A stretch of 64,000 nucleotides of DNA from Chloroflexota bacterium. GTDB taxonomy: Bacteria; Chloroflexota; Dormibacteria; Dormibacterales; Dormibacteraceae. The stretch lies in NCBI GenBank assembly GCA_005887685.1, contig VBHJ01000007.1, positions 1 through 64,000 of the forward strand. Reading direction: 5' to 3'. Below the pieces are notes generated by a model, which was not told the DNA's origin, did no database searches, and saw nothing but the letters and a program-made list of their open reading frames with translations. Below, in pieces: positions 28,269-40,280 of this stretch; within the stretch, counting starts at the first letter, position 1, and every line of letters begins with the position of its first letter. The position numbers and the translations under genes are program-made.

Positions 28269-28979
28269 ATGGCGCTACTCGAGCTCGAATCGGTCAATGC
28301 GTTCTACGGACGAATCCAGGCGCTTCGCGGGATGTCGATCAGGGTCGAGAAAGGCGAGGTTGTTGCCCTCATCGGCTCGAACGGCGCGGGCAAGACGACG
28401 ACCCTGCGCACCATCTCGGGCCTCATGCATCCTCAATCGGGCTCCATCCGTTTCGACGGCCGTGACATAACCCGGACCGGACCGTCGAACATCGTCGAGC
28501 TGGGAATCTGCCAATCGCCCGAGGGCCGGCGGCTCTTCCCGCGCATGACTGTCGTCGACAACCTGTTCATGGGCGCCTACACGCGCAATGACAAGCCGGG
28601 CATTGCCTCTGACCTCGAACGCGTCTTCACGCTCTTCCCGCGGCTGAAGGAACGCCGGACGCAGATCGCGGGCACGCTGTCCGGCGGCGAGCAGCAGATG
28701 CTTGCGATGGGCCGGGCGCTGATGGCGCGGCCGAAGCTGATGATGCTGGACGAGCCGTCGCTGGGCCTGGCGCCGATCCTGATCGAGACCATCTTCAGCA
28801 TCGTGCGCGAGATCAACGCGCAGGGAACGACCGTCCTACTCGTGGAGCAAAACGCGAACAAGGCGCTGGAGGTCTCGAACCGCGGTTACGTGCTGGAGAC
28901 GGGCGTTGTCGTGCAGGAGGGATCGGGCAAGGAGCTGCTCGCGTCTGAGGGAGTGCAGAAGGCCTACCTCGGGATGTAG
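28269..28979 (+). CDS. livF: branched-chain amino acid ABC transporter ATP-binding protein (LivF family)
   Basis: 'LELESVNAFYGRIQALRGMSIRVEKGEVVALIGSNGAGKTTTLRTISGL', 'LSGGEQQMLAMGRALMARPKLMMLDEPSLGLAP'. Confidence 0.94.
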   Translation: MALLELESVNAFYGRIQALRGMSIRVEKGEVVALIGSNGAGKTTTLRTISGLMHPQSGSIRFDGRDITRTGPSNIVELGICQSPEGRRLFPRMTVVDNLFMGAYTRNDKPGIASDLERVFTLFPRLKERRTQIAGTLSGGEQQMLAMGRALMARPKLMMLDEPSLGLAPILIETIFSIVREINAQGTTVLLVEQNANKALEVSNRGYVLETGVVVQEGSGKELLASEGVQKAYLGM

Positions 28980-28984
28980 TTGGG

Positions 28985-29809
28985 CTAACGATTCGGCTGG
29001 TAGCTCACCACAAACATGTAGACCAGGACAATCGCGAAGGCGCCGTACTCGAGCACGACGTTTCTGGTGAAGCTGTCCTCGACCGTGTGCCGGACCAGGC
29101 CCCGGTTGATGTACCAGGCGATGAGCAGCATCGCCGCGAACCAACCTTCGGCCACGTAGAGATAGAGGAACAACGCCGTGATCGCCCAGGCAAGAAAAGT
29201 GACGACCTGCCCAACGAAGATCGCGAAGATGAACGCCCGTCGCGGTGCGAGCGCCACGCCGTTGATGCGGAAGCTGCGATACGACGCGAAGAACGTGATG
29301 GTGAAGATCCACAACAGCCTGAGGATCGGATTGAACGGAAGGGTGACCACCACCAGGTAAGCGCCCGACAGGACAAGGATCAGGATCGCTTCCTGGAGGA
29401 TCAGGTGGCCGCGCTTCTCCGCCTCGCGCAGCCTCAGGTAATCAAGGCGCGCCGCGATGATGAAACCCGTACCGAAGACCACGGTCAGGGCGAGGTACTT
29501 CCAAAGCTCGGGCACCAGGAGCGAAAGGCCCGCCAGCGTGATTGCGCCGAGCGCGACCGGGATGTAGTGCTCGATGCGCGGCAACTCTTCGGTTCCCCGC
29601 AGGTAGCCGAGAAGCGCCGGCGCCGCGAGGACCACCAGGCCGAGCGCAAGCGCCCAGACCTGGCCTGGCCCCAGGAGCTCCGACTTGAATCCAAGCGCGA
29701 TCGCCATGAGGATGACGGCGGCGAAGATCAGGAAGCTTCGATCTCGTTCGGCGCGTGCCGCGGAAGCCGCGGGCACGACCTTCTCCGCCAGGACTGGAGG
29801 CAGCTTCAT
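28985..29809 (-). CDS. multi-pass membrane protein of unknown function
   Basis: 274 aa with about eight hydrophobic segments and no recognised family signature. Confidence 0.65.
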   Translation of the reverse strand: MKLPPVLAEKVVPAASAARAERDRSFLIFAAVILMAIALGFKSELLGPGQVWALALGLVVLAAPALLGYLRGTEELPRIEHYIPVALGAITLAGLSLLVPELWKYLALTVVFGTGFIIAARLDYLRLREAEKRGHLILQEAILILVLSGAYLVVVTLPFNPILRLLWIFTITFFASYRSFRINGVALAPRRAFIFAIFVGQVVTFLAWAITALFLYLYVAEGWFAAMLLIAWYINRGLVRHTVEDSFTRNVVLEYGAFAIVLVYMFVVSYQPNR

Positions 29810-29843
29810 AGTGGCTCGGGAATTCTAAACGCGACCGTACCTG

Positions 29844-29890
29844 TCTTCTTCCCCATTTATGGGGAAGTACCCGGCCGTGCCGGGGGATGG
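29844..29890. repeat. REP-like palindromic repeat (CCCCATTTATGGGG type)
   Basis: CTTCTTCCCCATTTATGGGGAAG followed by CCCGGCCGTGCCGGG; contains the TAA stop of the cupin gene. Confidence 0.65.
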
Positions 29891-30270
29891 GGCACGCGGC
29901 CATATCGATCTTCGAGTCGCACAACGTCGTCAATCTCCGGTGTGGACACCTCGAAGATGTCCGTGTCTTCGACCGCCGTGAGGCGGTGCCGCGTTCCCGG
30001 CGTGATGTGCAGCGTGTCCCCCACCTTCATGCGTCGCGTGGCAAGAGAGCCGTCGGGCCCGCCGATCTCCATGTCGACGCTGCCCTTGATCACGTACTGG
30101 TACTCGTCCTTGCGCTCGTGGTACTGGAGCGAAAGCGCCTCTCCTTGCTTGATGTGGAGGATCTTGCCCGCGTAGCGGTCGGTGATCGCCCAGCGGAGCT
30201 CGTAGCCCCAGGGTTTCTCGACCTTGTTGCTCTCAACGCGCCCGAACTCAGGTTTGTCCTCCCCATTCAT
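29857..30270 (-). CDS. cupin-fold phosphomannose isomerase type II-like protein
   Basis: 'KPWGYELRWAITDRYAGKILHIKQGEALSLQYHERKDEYQYVIKGSVDMEIGG', 'HITPGTRHRLTAVEDTDIFEVSTPEIDDVVRLEDRYGR'. Confidence 0.85.
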   Translation of the reverse strand: MNGEDKPEFGRVESNKVEKPWGYELRWAITDRYAGKILHIKQGEALSLQYHERKDEYQYVIKGSVDMEIGGPDGSLATRRMKVGDTLHITPGTRHRLTAVEDTDIFEVSTPEIDDVVRLEDRYGRVPHPPARPGTSP

Positions 30271-30300
30271 GGGGAGGTGGAGCGAAGCGCCGCAGGGGCT
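30257..30300. repeat. REP-like palindromic repeat (CCCCATTCATGGGG type)
   Basis: TCCTCCCCATTCATGGGGAGGTGG then AGCGAAGCGCCGCAGGGGCTG; same design as 52781..52826. Confidence 0.7.
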
Positions 30301-31727
30301 GATGCATGCCCAATCCCAACGATGTCTTCGAGCGCGCTCAGTCGAGCCTCCACTCCCTCGCTGTCCGCGGCTTCTGAGTAGATCCGGATCAGCGGTTCGG
30401 TACCGCTGGCCCGCAGCAGCACCCAGCTCCCGTCGGCCAGGTAAAACTTGAACCCGTCGTCCGAGCGGACTCGCTGCACCGCCACGCCCGCGACCTCCTG
30501 CGGCTCGTTCTTCTCCAACGTGTCGAGGATTCGCTTGCGGTCGGCGTCGTACGACTCGCGCTGGAGGTGGATGTCGTGCCGCGCATACGCGTGCGGCCCG
30601 ACGCGCTGCTCGAGGGCGGCGAGGATCTGGGAGATCGTCATCCCCGATTTCACCATCATGTCGGCAAAAAGCAACCCCACCAGGACGCCGTCGCGCTCCG
30701 GGATGTGGCCGCGCACCGCGTACCCGCCGGACTCCTCACCGCCGAGCAGGGCGTTCGTCTCCATCATCTTCGGCGCGATGTTCTTGAAGCCGACAGGCAC
30801 CTCGTACACCCGCTCCCCGAACTCAGCGCCGAGCTTGTCCACCATCGCCGTCATGTTCACGGTCTTGACCACCGGGCCGCGCAGACCTCGCGCTTCGAAG
30901 AGGTAGAGCATCAGCAAGGCGAAGACCTGCAGCTGATTGATGAACCGACCGGTCTCGTCGATGATGCCCACACGGTCCGCGTCACCGTCCGTGCAGACGC
31001 ACAGATCCTGGCCGCCGACCTTCATGAACGAGATGGTCGAGTCGATGTTGGGCGGGATCGGCTCTGGGTTGATGCCGCCGAACAGTGGGTTGCGCTGGTT
31101 GTGCAGCTCCGTCACCGTTGTTCGACCGCCGCCGATCAGCTCGGAGATGTAGCCATAGCCTGACCCATACATGCACTCGTGGACGATGCGCAGACCTGCG
31201 GCCTTGATCGCGTCCACATCGACCATCCGGGCAATCTGCGCGTAGTACGGCTGCCGAGGGTCGTAAGACGACACGAGGCCGTGCGCCACGCTGTGCTCGG
31301 GAGCCGGCACATCATCGAGGCCGGCGATGTTGCGCTCCAGCTCGGCGATCACCTCCGAGGGCACCGCGCTACCGGTTTCGGTCTTGTACTTGTAGCCGTT
31401 GAACAGATACGGGTTGTGGCTCGCGGTGATCACCGCCGCCCCTGTCGCCTTGCGGTCGATCACCGTCCACGACGCGACCTGTGTAGGCGACGGCCGGTCG
31501 AAGACGAGCGTCTTGATGCCGTTGCTCGCGAAGACGTCCGACACCGCGGCCGCGAAGTCCTCGGATGCAAACCTGCAGTCGTAGCCGACGATCGCCAGCG
31601 GGTCGTTCGAGCGTGACTTCATGTACTCGGCGGTGGCCTGCGCGACACGGCGTACGTTGCCGAACGTGAAATCGTCGGCGATGATGCCACGCCAGCCGTC
31701 CGTGCCGAACTTGATCGGGGTGGGCAT
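30267..31727 (-). CDS. phosphoglucomutase/phosphomannomutase family protein
   Basis: 'MPTPIKFGTDGWRGIIADDFTFGNVRRVAQATAEY', 'AAVITASHNPYLFNGYKYKTETG', 'CVCTDGDADRVGIIDE', 'LLGGEESGGYAVRGHIPERDGV'. Confidence 0.92.
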   Translation of the reverse strand: MPTPIKFGTDGWRGIIADDFTFGNVRRVAQATAEYMKSRSNDPLAIVGYDCRFASEDFAAAVSDVFASNGIKTLVFDRPSPTQVASWTVIDRKATGAAVITASHNPYLFNGYKYKTETGSAVPSEVIAELERNIAGLDDVPAPEHSVAHGLVSSYDPRQPYYAQIARMVDVDAIKAAGLRIVHECMYGSGYGYISELIGGGRTTVTELHNQRNPLFGGINPEPIPPNIDSTISFMKVGGQDLCVCTDGDADRVGIIDETGRFINQLQVFALLMLYLFEARGLRGPVVKTVNMTAMVDKLGAEFGERVYEVPVGFKNIAPKMMETNALLGGEESGGYAVRGHIPERDGVLVGLLFADMMVKSGMTISQILAALEQRVGPHAYARHDIHLQRESYDADRKRILDTLEKNEPQEVAGVAVQRVRSDDGFKFYLADGSWVLLRASGTEPLIRIYSEAADSEGVEARLSALEDIVGIGHASAPAALRSTSP

Positions 31728-31731
31728 TGGC

Positions 31732-32799
31732 CTAAAGGTAACGGGTCTTGCGGGCCCGCTTGAGCGCGTCCACCACCTTGCGCACGTCCTGCGCACGCGA
31801 CCGCGGAACCACGAGCAATGCGTCTTCGGTGTCGACGATGATCATGTCCTCGAGACCGATCCCCGCGACAAGTCGCCGATCGCCAAAGACCAGTGTCCCC
31901 GTCGTGTCCACCAGGATCGCTTCACCATCGACTGAGTTGCCCCGAGCGTCCGCGTGCACGCGGTCGCCGAGCTCGGCCCAGTTGCCGATGTCGGCCCAGT
32001 CGAAAGTCGCTGGCACGAGTCGCAGACGGTCGGTCTTCTCCATCACGCTGCGGTCCACGACCTCGACCGGCAATCGCCGGTAGGCCTGCGCGGCCGTCGC
32101 CTCATCACCGGCGAGGCGCGCGGCCACGACTTTCCGCAATCCCGCGAGATGTCGTGGCGCGTGGCGCCCGAGCTCTTCGAGGAACGTCTCCAGCCTCCAC
32201 GAAAACCACGCCAGGTTCCAGTAGTAGCCGCCTTGGCGCACGAACCGCCGCGCGCTGGCGGCGTTGGGCTTTTCCACAAAGCGGCGTACGCGCAGCGTCC
32301 CCCCCGAGGCCCGTCCCGGCGCGTGTATGTAGCCAAGCCCGGTGGAGGGAAACTTGGGCTTGAGCCCGACGGTCACGAGGTTGTCTGTAGTCCGAGCCGC
32401 GTTCACTGCCACGCGGACTGCCCTGGACACCTCAGCGCTCCCGCGCACCACGTGGTCCGCGGGAAGGGCGAGCATGACCGCGCCCGGAGCGCGCTCGCTT
32501 AGCGTCAGCGTTGCGAGGCCATAAGCGTTGGTGGTTCCCCGAGCCGATGGCTCCAGGATGAGGTGCTCCGAGTCAACCTCCGGCAGGACGGCGGCGATGA
32601 TGTCCCTCTGCCTCGTCTCGGTGAGCACAAAGACCTCATCGGCCACGGCCTTCGCGCGGTCGTAGGTCGAGCGCAGCAGCGGGCGGCCGCGTTCGCCCAG
32701 CGGTAGGACGTGCTTGGGTGTGGAGCTGCGCGAGCGCGGCCAGAGACGAGTGCCGGCGCCGCCGGCCGGGATGACCGCCACCGTCCGTTCGGCCGTCAC
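31732..32799 (-). CDS. manC: mannose-1-phosphate guanylyltransferase
   Basis: '[28 protein letters not shown]', '[28 protein letters not shown]', '[12 protein letters not shown]'; GTG start overlapping the metK stop. Confidence 0.9.
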   Translation of the reverse strand: MTAERTVAVIPAGGAGTRLWPRSRSSTPKHVLPLGERGRPLLRSTYDRAKAVADEVFVLTETRQRDIIAAVLPEVDSEHLILEPSARGTTNAYGLATLTLSERAPGAVMLALPADHVVRGSAEVSRAVRVAVNAARTTDNLVTVGLKPKFPSTGLGYIHAPGRASGGTLRVRRFVEKPNAASARRFVRQGGYYWNLAWFSWRLETFLEELGRHAPRHLAGLRKVVAARLAGDEATAAQAYRRLPVEVVDRSVMEKTDRLRLVPATFDWADIGNWAELGDRVHADARGNSVDGEAILVDTTGTLVFGDRRLVAGIGLEDMIIVDTEDALLVVPRSRAQDVRKVVDALKRARKTRYL

Positions 32800-33938
32800 C
32801 TGACCTCTTCCGCGAGCTCCTTGGCCCGAGTTGTCGACTCCCACGGTGCATCGATGTCGGTGCGGCCGAAGTGGCCGTAGGCAGCGGTCTGGCGGAAAAG
32901 CGGTCGCCGAAGGTTGAGCTCCTTGATGATGCCGAGCGGGCTGAGGTCGAAGAGCCGGTTCACCGCGGCGCCGATCGCGGCCTCGGGCGCCTTGCCCGTG
33001 CCGAACGTGTCGATGCGAACCGCCACCGGTTTCACGACCCCGATCGCGTAGGACAGCTGCACCTCGCACTTCGCGGCCAATCCCGACGCGACGATGTTCT
33101 TGGCCACGTATCTCGCGCCGTACGCCCCGGCGCGATCGACCTTCGTCGGATCCTTGCCCGAGAAGCACCCGCCGCCATGTCGCGCGTATCCGCCGTACGT
33201 GTCGACCATGATCTTTCGGCCGGTCAGGCCGGCGTCGGCAACGGGTCCCCCGATGACGAACCGCCCGGTTGGGTTGATGAAAGATCGAACCGAGCCGTTG
33301 CGGAGATCAGGCGGGATCACCGCGTCGATGACGTGCTCCGCGATGTCAGACCGCAGCTGGTCCGCACCGATCTCGTCGTGGTGCTGAGTCGAAAGCACCA
33401 CGTTGTCGACGCCGTCCGGCTTGCCGTCGTCCCCGTAGCGGATCGTCACCTGGACCTTGCCGTCTGGCCTCAGGTAGCTGAGCGTCTTGTTGCGACGGAC
33501 CTCGGCCAGCTTGCGGGCCAGCCGGTGCGCGAGCGTTATCGGAAGGGGCATCAGCTCGGGCGTCTCATCGCACGCAAAGCCGAACATCATCCCCGAGTCG
33601 CCGGCGCCGCCCACATCTACGCCCGCGGCGATATCGGGCGATTGCTCGTCGATGCTGACCACGATGCCGCAGGTCTCGGCGTCAAAGCCGTACTTGGCGC
33701 GCGTATAGCCGACCTCTCGAACGGTCTGCCTGATGATGCGCGGGATGTCGACGTAGCAATCCGTGGTGATCTCCCCCACCACCATGACCAGGCCGGTGGT
33801 CACGATGGCCTCGCAGGCCACCCGGGCCAGCGGATCTTTGGCCAGGATCGCGTCGAGGATGGCGTCAGAGATCTGGTCGGCCAGCTTGTCGGGATGGCCT
33901 TCGGTGACTGACTCGGACGTGAACAGGGACGATGCCAT
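32796..33938 (-). CDS. metK: S-adenosylmethionine synthetase
   Basis: '[32 protein letters not shown]', '[22 protein letters not shown]', '[32 protein letters not shown]'. Confidence 0.96.
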   Translation of the reverse strand: MASSLFTSESVTEGHPDKLADQISDAILDAILAKDPLARVACEAIVTTGLVMVVGEITTDCYVDIPRIIRQTVREVGYTRAKYGFDAETCGIVVSIDEQSPDIAAGVDVGGAGDSGMMFGFACDETPELMPLPITLAHRLARKLAEVRRNKTLSYLRPDGKVQVTIRYGDDGKPDGVDNVVLSTQHHDEIGADQLRSDIAEHVIDAVIPPDLRNGSVRSFINPTGRFVIGGPVADAGLTGRKIMVDTYGGYARHGGGCFSGKDPTKVDRAGAYGARYVAKNIVASGLAAKCEVQLSYAIGVVKPVAVRIDTFGTGKAPEAAIGAAVNRLFDLSPLGIIKELNLRRPLFRQTAAYGHFGRTDIDAPWESTTRAKELAEEVR

Positions 33939-34030
33939 GCGGTCCTCCTTCGAATCTCCCGCGCCGGCAAGGAGCGGCCACCGGGTGGGCCGTCCCCCAA
34001 GCGCCAGGTTCATACCTCTGGGACGCGCGA
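33939..34030 (-). promoter_or_regulatory. structured metK leader, candidate translational riboswitch
   Basis: Minus-strand RNA: CGTCCC/GGGACG stem enclosing AGGT.ATGA.ACCT hairpin; CGGCCcACC.CG.GGTGGCCG hairpin; CTCCTT (33974..33969) complementary to the metK SD AAGGAG (33950..33945). Confidence 0.5.
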
Positions 34031-34033
34031 ATG

Positions 34034-34912
34034 CTACCCCAGCCGGATGTAGTGGATGCCCGAGTGGCGGAACAGCTTCGAGCCGCGCTGCCGGAGCAGG
34101 TCGGCTGCGGCGGCGCGAGACGAATCCATCACAGACTCGAGATGCTCCCTCTTCATTTCCCAGCTTGCCGTGGGCGCGGTGATCGGGCACAGGACGACGA
34201 TCCGGGCCCGCTGGCGAAGGCGTTCGTAGTCGCTGAGCATCTGGTGATGCAGCGACAGCTGCAGGGTCCTCGCGATCAGCTCGGGCAGGTTGTTCGGCGT
34301 CTTCTCGTATTCGCCCCCGCCCATGAGGCTGATGGCGAGGATGTCACGCGCGCCGTCGTCCACCGCTGTGTTCATCGGGGTGTTGTCGACCACGCCGCCG
34401 TCCAGGTGCTCCCGATCGTTGATCCGGACTGAAGGAAACACTCCCGGGATGGCGGTCGAAGCGAGCAGCGCCGGCGCGAGCTCGCCCGAGCGGAACACCG
34501 CCGGCTTGCCGGCGTTCATGTCGGTCGCCACGACCGCCAGCGGGATGCGGAGCTGCTCAAAGGTCGTGACGCCGCTCAGCGCCATGGCCCGATCGATGAG
34601 GCGGCGCACGTTCTGCTGCGGCATCATGCTGAGCTGGTCGCGGCGAAGCCCCGAGACGATGATGCCGAGAGGATGGGCCTGGAAGACCGCCGCCGCCTGG
34701 CGGGAGAGCCAGACCTCGCGCAGCATCATCGTCCCGGCCAGTGAAGGGTAGGCGGCGATCGAGGCTCCGTTGAGCGCCCCGACGCTGGTGCCGACGATTC
34801 TCGCGGGCCCCTCGACCCCGGCCTCGAACAGCGCCTGCAGAACACCAACTTGCGCGGCGCCTCTCGCGCCGCCTCCGCCCAGCACCCAGGTGCGCCGAGC
34901 GGAACCAAACAT
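34034..34912 (-). CDS. patatin-like phospholipase family protein (RssA-like)
   Basis: '[42 protein letters not shown]' (GGGxxG and GTSVG motifs), '[11 protein letters not shown]' (DGG catalytic Asp). Confidence 0.92.
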   Translation of the reverse strand: MFGSARRTWVLGGGGARGAAQVGVLQALFEAGVEGPARIVGTSVGALNGASIAAYPSLAGTMMLREVWLSRQAAAVFQAHPLGIIVSGLRRDQLSMMPQQNVRRLIDRAMALSGVTTFEQLRIPLAVVATDMNAGKPAVFRSGELAPALLASTAIPGVFPSVRINDREHLDGGVVDNTPMNTAVDDGARDILAISLMGGGEYEKTPNNLPELIARTLQLSLHHQMLSDYERLRQRARIVVLCPITAPTASWEMKREHLESVMDSSRAAAADLLRQRGSKLFRHSGIHYIRLG

Positions 34913-34917
34913 TTTCG

Positions 34918-36724
<1,807 letters not shown>

Positions 36725-36742
36725 GGCCGGAGACCTCGGCGA

Positions 36743-36869
36743 GAGATTCGGTGCACAGGTGGTCCAGATGCTAGGCGCGGCCGAGCATCGGAGCGAGCGC
36801 ATCCGTTGATGCGTGAGCGAGAAGCGCAGGCTGCAACGACGCAGATGGGCCGCATGGGCGCCGAAGATC
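36743..36869 (+). repeat. dispersed ~125 bp intergenic repeat, copy 2
   Basis: Colinear with 28116..28240; lies directly upstream of apt, antisense to the local transcription direction. Confidence 0.9.
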
Positions 36870-36899
36870 CGTCGAGGGGCTCCGGCCGGGACTTCGGGG

Positions 36900-37850
36900 T
36901 CATACGACTGAACGAAAGTATTCAAGAGTTCGGCCCAGGCCGTCTTCCAGGCTGACCTGGGGCTGCCAGCCGAGGAGCTTTTTGGCTCGCGCGATGTCGG
37001 GCCGGCGCTGCTTGGGGTCGTCGACCGGGAGCTCGCGATGGTCGATCGTGCTGCTGGAGCCGGCGAGGCGGATGATCGTCTCGGCGAGCTCCAGCACCGT
37101 CACCTCGTGCGGATTGCCGAGGTTGATGGGCAGCTCGTCGCCCCGCTCGAGCGTCGCCAGCACGCCTCCCACCAGATCGGAGACGTAGCAAAGGCTTCGC
37201 GTCTGCGAGCCGTCGCCGTAGACGGTGAGTGGCTCGCCCCGAATCGCCTGGGCCATGAAGTTGGGCACGGCGCGGCCGTCGGACACCTGCATGCGCGGGC
37301 CGTGCGTGTTGAAGATGCGCACGATGCGCGTGTCCACCTGATGCGTGCGGTGATAGGCCATCGCGAAGGCCTCTGCGCAGCGCTTCGCCTCGTCGTAGCA
37401 GCCGCGCGGACCGATCGGGTTGACGTTGCCCCAGTAGGTTTCAGGCTGCGGGTGGACCAGTGGATCGCCGTAGACCTCCGAGGTCGACGCCAGGAGAAAT
37501 GTCGCTCCCTTAGCCCGTGCCAGGCCGAGCATGTTCGTCGTCCCCAGCGTGCCGACCTTGAGCGTATGGATCGGGTTGGAGTCGTATTGCGGCGGGGATG
37601 CCGGTGACGCGAAATGCAGCACGTAGCGGACGTCCCCGCCGATGAAGACGCCGTGGTTCACGTCGGCCTGGCGGAACTCGAAGTCGGAGTTGCTTTCCAG
37701 CGACTTGAGGTTTTGCGGCGATCCGGTGATGAAGTTGTCGATCGCGAGCACGCGCATGCCCTGGTCCAGCAGGGCCCGGCACAGATGCGAGCCGATGAAG
37801 CCGGCTCCGCCCGAGACGACCGCCCTCGGCCTGGAGCTACTCGCGGCCAA
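36900..37850 (-). CDS. UDP-glucuronate decarboxylase (UDP-xylose synthase)
   Basis: '[35 protein letters not shown]', '[45 protein letters not shown]', '[13 protein letters not shown]'; TTG start at 37850 inferred. Confidence 0.88.
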   Translation of the reverse strand: MAASSSRPRAVVSGGAGFIGSHLCRALLDQGMRVLAIDNFITGSPQNLKSLESNSDFEFRQADVNHGVFIGGDVRYVLHFASPASPPQYDSNPIHTLKVGTLGTTNMLGLARAKGATFLLASTSEVYGDPLVHPQPETYWGNVNPIGPRGCYDEAKRCAEAFAMAYHRTHQVDTRIVRIFNTHGPRMQVSDGRAVPNFMAQAIRGEPLTVYGDGSQTRSLCYVSDLVGGVLATLERGDELPINLGNPHEVTVLELAETIIRLAGSSSTIDHRELPVDDPKQRRPDIARAKKLLGWQPQVSLEDGLGRTLEYFRSVV

Positions 37851-39132
37851 TGCCGCGATAGGTAAAGCCGAGGCCGCGCATCGCTTCGGGGTCGTAGATG
37901 TTTCGGCCATCCACGATGACGGGGCGGCGCATGAGCTGCTTGACCCGCGCCATGTCGAGCTGGCGGAACTCGTTCCATTCGGTGATCAGCACGATCGCGT
38001 CCGCGCCCGCCGCGACGGCGTACGCGTCCTTCAGGTACTCCACCTCGGGCATCAGGACACGAGACCTCTCGATCGCGGCGGGGTCATAGGCCCGAACCTC
38101 GGCGCCGGCGGCGAGAAGAACCTTGGCGATGCCGATGCTCGGCGCCTCGCGCATGTCGTCGGTGTTGGGCTTGAAGGCAAGGCCGAGCAAACCGATGACG
38201 CGGCCGGGTAGCTCATCCAGCGTCTCGCGCAACAAGTCGACGACGACCATGCGCTGGTCGCGATTGATCTGCATGACAGCCTGCAGGAGCTCGGGGTGAT
38301 AGTTGAATCGTTCGGAGATGGCGGCCAACGCCGCGACATCCTTGGGGAAACAACTGCCCCCCCAGCCAATCCCGGCATCGAGGTACGCGGAGCCGATCCT
38401 CTTGTCGAGGCCCATCCCCTCGGCGACGAGCTTCGCGTCGGCCCCCACGCGCTCGCTGATCCACGCAATCTCGTTGATGAACGAAATTCGCGTGGCCAGA
38501 AATGCATTCGATGCGTACTTGACCATCTCCGCCGTGTAGATGTTCGGGGTGACCAGGACCCGTGCTTCAAGCGGTGCGTAGAGCGCCGCCACTTTCAGTG
38601 CTGCCTCATGGTCGTTGCTTCCAACCACCACGCGGTCCGGGTGCATGAAGTCCTGGATCGCGGAGCCCTCGCGCAGGAATTCGGGGTTGGAAACGACCGA
38701 CGCCTTGTGCTTCGTGTTTCTTTTCTGCAGCACGCGCGAGACCATGTCGCCGGTCAGCGGAGGCACCGTGGACTTGTTGACCACGACCAGCGGTCCGTCC
38801 ATCGCGTCGGCGATCGAGCCGGCGGCCGCCTCCACGTAGGAGAGGTCCGCCTCCCCGCCCTCCCCCTCGGGCGTGCTAACCGCGATGATCGCGTACTCGG
38901 CGCCGGGCACCGCGTCGACATAAGAGGTCGTGAAACTCAGCCGCCGCGCCCTGGCGTTGCGCTCCACCAGCTCGATGAGACCGGGCTCATAGAACGGAAC
39001 CTGGTGGTTCTTGAGCTGGGCGATCTTCTTCTCGTCGATGTCGACGACCGTCACGGCATTGCCTAGGTCCGCCAGGCATGCCGCCGTCGTCAGCCCGACG
39101 TAGCCCGCACCGATGACGGCGACCTTGCTCAC
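37837..39132 (-). CDS. UDP-glucose 6-dehydrogenase
   Basis: '[35 protein letters not shown]', '[18 protein letters not shown]', '[21 protein letters not shown]'. Confidence 0.94.
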   Translation of the reverse strand: MSKVAVIGAGYVGLTTAACLADLGNAVTVVDIDEKKIAQLKNHQVPFYEPGLIELVERNARARRLSFTTSYVDAVPGAEYAIIAVSTPEGEGGEADLSYVEAAAGSIADAMDGPLVVVNKSTVPPLTGDMVSRVLQKRNTKHKASVVSNPEFLREGSAIQDFMHPDRVVVGSNDHEAALKVAALYAPLEARVLVTPNIYTAEMVKYASNAFLATRISFINEIAWISERVGADAKLVAEGMGLDKRIGSAYLDAGIGWGGSCFPKDVAALAAISERFNYHPELLQAVMQINRDQRMVVVDLLRETLDELPGRVIGLLGLAFKPNTDDMREAPSIGIAKVLLAAGAEVRAYDPAAIERSRVLMPEVEYLKDAYAVAAGADAIVLITEWNEFRQLDMARVKQLMRRPVIVDGRNIYDPEAMRGLGFTYRGIGRE

Positions 39133-39142
39133 GCCGGGGGGA

Positions 39143-40252
39143 TTATCTCAGTAGGGATTCGTAGGCCGAGATCGTCTCGCTGGCCGTTTGCCTCCAGCTG
39201 AACCTCTTTGCGCGCTGCAGCCCGGTGCGTTTCCAGCGCTCGCGGTCGCGCAGCATCTCGACTGCCGCGCGCCCGAGGGCTTCCCCGTCGCCATCCTCCA
39301 GGAGCAATCCCGCGTCATCAACCACCTCGGGCAGGCTCGAGTTCCGAAATGCGGCGACCGGGCACCCGCACGCCATCGCCTCGACGCAGGGCAGGCCGAA
39401 CCCTTCGTACCGGCTCGAGAAGACGAGGCACCCGGCCGCGGAATAGATGTCGGCGAGGGTCTCGTCGTCGACCTGGCCGACCTGGACCGCCCCGGCCATG
39501 CTCGCGGGCGCCTGGCGTCCGGCGCTGCCCGCGACCACGAGCTTCAAGCCCGGGATCGCGCCTCGAGCCGTTCGCCAGGCCGACAGCAGCGCGGCCGGGT
39601 CCTTGCGCGCGTCCAGCGCCCCGACGAACAGCAGGTAAGGTTCGGCCAGCCCCCAGCGCTCCATCACGCGGTCAGCCGCGCCCTCCCTCGGGCTGAAGAT
39701 GGGGTCGGCCGCCTCCGAGATCACCCGGAGCCGCTGGCGGCCCGCGAGCCGTAGCCGGACCGCGTCCTCGGCGGTGGCTTTGGAAACCGCGATCACGAGG
39801 TCGGCTCGCGGGAGCAGCCGCCGGACGAGCCCGTAACGAAACCGCTCCCCCCGCATGCGTGGCCCTCCCCACGCCCAGGGGATCAGGTCGTGCAGCGTGA
39901 CGACCATCGGGCACGGGCTTCGTCCGGGGAGGTGGAAGTCGATGGCGTGGTAGACGTCCGGGCCGATCCGCTGGATGTCTCGGTTAAGAGCCACCGCGTC
40001 CTCGTAGGCCGACAGCTGCCCATGGCTTCGCCGGCGGCACCCGGCCAGCCTGTATTCGCCGACCGGCAACGCGGGGGCATCGAAGGCCGCGTCGAGCAGC
40101 AAGGTGAGGCGGGAGTCGAAGCCCGCCGCGATCAGGCCTTTGAGCAGGCCTCTGGCGTAAGCCCCCACTCCGCGCCCACCGCTCGGGCCCTGCAGCGGCC
40201 TCATGTCCAGCAGCACGGACGGGCGACCGGCACCCCTCCGGGATGAGTTCAT
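39143..40252 (-). CDS. glycosyltransferase, GT4-like
   Basis: 'PYLLFVGALDARKDPAALLSAWRTAR', 'VFSSRYEGFGLPCVEAMACGCPVAAFRNSSLPEVVDDAGLLLEDGD'. Confidence 0.9.
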   Translation of the reverse strand: MNSSRRGAGRPSVLLDMRPLQGPSGGRGVGAYARGLLKGLIAAGFDSRLTLLLDAAFDAPALPVGEYRLAGCRRRSHGQLSAYEDAVALNRDIQRIGPDVYHAIDFHLPGRSPCPMVVTLHDLIPWAWGGPRMRGERFRYGLVRRLLPRADLVIAVSKATAEDAVRLRLAGRQRLRVISEAADPIFSPREGAADRVMERWGLAEPYLLFVGALDARKDPAALLSAWRTARGAIPGLKLVVAGSAGRQAPASMAGAVQVGQVDDETLADIYSAAGCLVFSSRYEGFGLPCVEAMACGCPVAAFRNSSLPEVVDDAGLLLEDGDGEALGRAAVEMLRDRERWKRTGLQRAKRFSWRQTASETISAYESLLR

Positions 40253-40280
40253 GAGCGCAGGGAATCATAATTTGCCCGCC

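Noticed and set aside
31732-33168. Extended N-terminus of manC overlapping metK
   Set aside because: The conserved start [19 protein letters not shown] begins at GTG 32799; the extension is a shadow of metK.
33969-34030. Assignment of the metK leader to SAM-I or SAH riboswitch
   Set aside because: Core signature sequences of those classes could not be recognised by eye; kept only as an unclassified candidate.
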